Source: an uncultured Hungatella sp. | GTDB lineage: Bacteria; Bacillota; Clostridia; Lachnospirales; Lachnospiraceae | DNA: 64,000 nt | NCBI GenBank assembly: GCA_910585435.1 | Contig: CAJUEJ010000020.1 | Location: 1 to 64,000 of the forward strand | Direction of reading: 5' to 3' | In this document: positions 61,656 through 64,000 of the stretch, in pieces | How the letters are laid out: each line of letters starts with the position of its first letter | Numbering within the stretch: the stretch's first letter is position 1 | The notes under the pieces: model-generated | The model's input: only the letters and a program-made list of their open reading frames with translations | Database searches by the model: none | What the model was told of the DNA's origin: nothing | Position numbers and translations under genes: made by a program

Positions 61656-62780
61656 ATGGCAGACGTATTATCTCAGAGTCAGATTGACGCACTTTTAAAG
61701 TCTATGAATTCCGGCGGATCGTCGGAACCACAGGCTGACGCCCCGCAGGCGGTGGAAGCAAAGGTTGAGAAAAAAGTAGAAAAGACAGAGGAAATCAAGT
61801 ACAGTAAGTATGATTTTTACAGCCCCAGGAAGTTTACCAAGGATAAGATGAAGATTCTCACCAGTGTATTTGAGAATTACGCCAGAATCATTACTTCTCA
61901 GGTAAACGGTATTTTCAGGGTTATGACAGACATTACGGTGCTGGAGGTTCAGGAGCGGCGTTACTATGAGTTCGTAAGCTCTCTCAGTGAAAACGACGCG
62001 GTTACCCTGGTGAATGCCAACATACAGGATCACAACAAGGCATTGGTTCCTCTGATGATGTATGTAACACCCGGACTGGTGATTACACTGATTGACCACA
62101 TGCTGGGAGGCGGCGAAGAGGTGGTGAAGGTGAAGGACGGATACCGGTATTCCGACGTGGAGACGGCGCTGTACCGAAGGATTCTGTCATACCTGATTCA
62201 GGCCCTGAAGGATGGGTTTGCCAACTATATAAGTATAGACTTTAAAGCCCAGAGAATTGAAGAGAACCCCAGTATGATACAGGATGTAGGCCTGGATGAA
62301 ACAGTGGCAATTATCCTTTTGAATGTGGATGTGGCGGGACTTGCAGTAGAGCGGATCCGGATTTGTATGCCGGGAACACTTCTGGAAAGTATATTCCAGG
62401 TGATTGACAGCAGGAAACACATTGCAAGAGGTTATGCGTATGAGGATAACCGCGATACAATTCTGGACAATATCCGTGAAACAGTTCTTCCGGTTACAGG
62501 ACAGCTGGGAACTGTGGTTTTGGATTTGGATGATATCTACCACTTAAAGATTGGCGATGTCATCGATATGAACAAGTCCAAGACCAAGGATGTGAAGCTG
62601 TATGTCGGAAGACAGCCGTGGTTTACCGGAAAAATGGGTGTATATAAAAAGAACGTGGCGATCCGCATCAATCAAAGAATATATGAAGGGGATGAGGAGG
62701 AAACCGCGTCAGACGTCAGTTATGTCCAGGAGGAGGAGGCAGCTCCTGCTCTTGAGGGACAATATGCTGCGTCAGAATAA
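61656..62780 (+). CDS. fliM: flagellar motor switch protein FliM
   Basis: 374 residues. The start VLSQSQIDALLKSM is the CheY-P-binding peptide. A Lys/Glu linker follows, then the CheC-like middle domain (about 45-230) and a C-terminal SpoA/FliN-like domain (about 255-330: LGTVVLDLDDIYHLKIGDVIDMNKS). It forms the C ring with FliG and FliY. The usual preceding fliL gene is absent; motB is followed directly by fliM after 45 bp. Confidence 0.94.
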   Translation: MADVLSQSQIDALLKSMNSGGSSEPQADAPQAVEAKVEKKVEKTEEIKYSKYDFYSPRKFTKDKMKILTSVFENYARIITSQVNGIFRVMTDITVLEVQERRYYEFVSSLSENDAVTLVNANIQDHNKALVPLMMYVTPGLVITLIDHMLGGGEEVVKVKDGYRYSDVETALYRRILSYLIQALKDGFANYISIDFKAQRIEENPSMIQDVGLDETVAIILLNVDVAGLAVERIRICMPGTLLESIFQVIDSRKHIARGYAYEDNRDTILDNIRETVLPVTGQLGTVVLDLDDIYHLKIGDVIDMNKSKTKDVKLYVGRQPWFTGKMGVYKKNVAIRINQRIYEGDEEETASDVSYVQEEEAAPALEGQYAASE

Positions 62781-62830
62781 AAGTTACATTTTTTTAAATT
62801 ATTATTTATGGAAAAGAGAGGGAAAAGATA

Positions 62831-63193
62831 ATGGCTAAGATTATGCTGGTTGACGATGCCGCCTTTATGAGAATGATGGTGAAGAATGCACTGACGAAAG
62901 CTGGATATGATAATTTTGTGGAGGCCCAGGATGGAGCCGAAGCTGTGAGGAAATACGGTGAGGAAAAACCGGATATGGTAATCATGGATATCACCATGCC
63001 TAATATGGACGGTCTTCAGGCTTTAAAGACGATCCGCGGAACCGATCCCAATGCAAAGATTGTTATGTGTACCGCTATGGGCCAGGAGGGAATGGTTGTT
63101 GATGCCATCAAATCCGGCGCCAAGGATTTCATTGTAAAGCCTTTCAATGCAGAGCGTATTGTCCAGACCGTTAATACAATTTTAGGAAATTAA
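62831..63193 (+). CDS. cheY: chemotaxis response regulator CheY
   Basis: 120 residues, single receiver domain. The phosphorylation set is complete: D8 and D9 acidic pocket, D53 acceptor (VIMDITMPNMDG), T81 (MCTAMGQE) and K103 (DFIVKPF). It binds FliM or FliY when phosphorylated. It lies 50 bp after fliM. Other che genes are not in the window; they may follow beyond its end. Confidence 0.93.
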   Translation: MAKIMLVDDAAFMRMMVKNALTKAGYDNFVEAQDGAEAVRKYGEEKPDMVIMDITMPNMDGLQALKTIRGTDPNAKIVMCTAMGQEGMVVDAIKSGAKDFIVKPFNAERIVQTVNTILGN

Positions 63194-63214
63194 TGGGGGC
63201 GGGAGGAAGAGACC

Positions 63215-63664
63215 ATGGCTTTTTTAAGCTCATTTGATATCAGTGCGTCGGGTTTAAGCGCCCAGCGTCTGAGAATGGATATTGCCGCAGAAAATATTGC
63301 AAATATTGACACCACCAGAACAGAGCGGGGCGGAGCCTACCGCAGAAAAGATATTGTGTTTGAAAGCTATGGGGCCAATTCTTTTAAACAGGCTCTCCGC
63401 AATGCATCCAAAGGCCTGGGATTTACCGGAAGGAATGCCGGAGTCCGGGTGGCCGGAGTCGTTGAGGATGACAGGGAGATGACCCAGGTGTACAATCCCA
63501 ATCATCCGGATGCAGATGAAAGCGGTTTTGTAACAATGCCTAATGTAGATTTGTTGAAAGAGACGGTTGACAGTATGGCCGCCACCAGATCTTATGAAGC
63601 CAATGTTACCGCTTTGAATGCGATGAAGCTGATGGCGCAAAAGGCACTGGAAATTGGTAAGTAA
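63215..63664 (+). CDS. flgC: flagellar basal-body rod protein FlgC
   Basis: 149 residues. The rod signature is FDISASGLSAQRLRMDIAAE followed by NIANIDTTRTERGGAYRRKD, and the C-terminal helix is GFVTMPNVDLLKETVDSMAAT followed by RSYEANVTALNAMKLMAQKALEIGK. It forms the proximal rod with FlgB. It is displaced: in most relatives flgC sits between flgB and fliE, but here it follows cheY. Confidence 0.93.
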   Translation: MAFLSSFDISASGLSAQRLRMDIAAENIANIDTTRTERGGAYRRKDIVFESYGANSFKQALRNASKGLGFTGRNAGVRVAGVVEDDREMTQVYNPNHPDADESGFVTMPNVDLLKETVDSMAATRSYEANVTALNAMKLMAQKALEIGK

Positions 63665-63708
63665 TGTCCGGAGCCGCAGGAAAATTAAGGATAAAGGAGA
63701 AATAAAAA

Positions 63709-64000
63709 ATGGGCGCTAGCAGCTTTAACGATATGGAACTGGATGCAATAGGCGAGATAATGAATATCAGTTTAGGTGCCTCCGCAACAGCAGTTTCCAC
63801 GATGCTGGGCACAAAGGTGAATATCACCACGCCTGTGGTTCGTGTTCAGACCCGGGCGGAATTTGAGTTCAAGCGTCTGGAACCGGCTATCGGTGTGGAA
63901 ATCGCCTATGTGGAAGGTCTGGAAGGCAAAAATATTATGATGTTCCGCCGGGAAGATGTGTGTGTTATCGTAGGCACATTGATGGGGGAGGATCCTGCCA
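63709..64000 (+). CDS. fliY: flagellar switch phosphatase/FliN-type protein FliY, N-terminal part
   Basis: 97 residues are visible before the window ends. The sequence DAIGEIMNISLGASATAVST, then MLGTKVNITTPVV, is the CheC/FliY phosphatase helix (xEIxNIxxGxxAT). FliY combines this CheC-like domain with a FliN domain, which lies beyond the window. AAAGGAG precedes the ATG by nine bases. A stand-alone CheC cannot be excluded from the visible part, but position after fliM-cheY supports FliY. Confidence 0.75.
   Translation, partial: MGASSFNDMELDAIGEIMNISLGASATAVSTMLGTKVNITTPVVRVQTRAEFEFKRLEPAIGVEIAYVEGLEGKNIMMFRREDVCVIVGTLMGEDPA

Overview
The window reads as chromosome of a motile, spore-forming-lineage Clostridia, most likely Lachnospiraceae (Enterocloster / Clostridium clostridioforme type). 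The reasons are roughly half G+C with AGGAGG ribosome sites, the SCIFF peptide and maturase beside TIGR04086, secDF, tgt and yajC, a Csp-like subtilase, choline-binding-type wall repeats, and a Gram-positive flagellar operon with FlbD and FliY. The family placement is inference from gene content. I see no tRNA, rRNA, CRISPR array, prophage or insertion sequence.

Region 1 (1-7243) holds cell-envelope and accessory genes. They are an O-antigen-ligase-type membrane protein behind an 8-bp tandem repeat, an ABC-class ATPase, two secreted choline-binding-repeat proteins, a 51-residue coiled-coil protein, and a zinc-ribbon/coiled-coil protein.

Region 2 (7299-22681) is a surface-glycan locus. Four translationally coupled enzymes (ThDP enzyme, SDR epimerase, C-methyltransferase-like protein, secondary-alcohol-dehydrogenase-like MDR) are followed by a GtrB-like polyprenyl-phosphate glycosyltransferase, two GT2 proteins, a polyprenyl sugar-phosphate transferase, an LCP ligase and an HtrA protease. 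The enzyme set suggests a branched sugar that is made, loaded on a lipid carrier, assembled and attached to the wall. That reading is inferred.

Region 3 (22741-34012) holds protein quality control and export. It has a ClpX paralogue whose promoter is embedded in the upstream terminator, a Csp-like subtilase divergent from an LspA-like protein, TIGR04086, a CNNM/CorC protein, scfA-scfB (ranthipeptide), secDF, tgt and yajC.

Region 4 (34019-48050) is metabolism: a HAD phosphatase, a MATE exporter, leuB-ilvD-ilvB with an attenuator-like hairpin ahead of leuB and no ilvN, serC-serA-DUF1015, a lipoprotein, a zinc phospholipase C-like protein and an alanine/sodium symporter. Two related palindromic elements lie at 34019-34109 and 43236-43403. 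The second has a perfect 30-bp inverted repeat.

Region 5 (48102-64000) is flagellar. A secreted FliD-C-terminus-like protein precedes a long operon with a clear sigma-A promoter and a structured leader: flgB fliE fliF fliG fliH fliI fliJ fliK flgD flg_new flgE flbD motA motB fliM cheY flgC fliY (cut by the window end). Peculiarities are flgC displaced to after cheY, no fliL between motB and fliM, an AT-rich central segment in flgE, and a possible N-terminal extension on FlbD.
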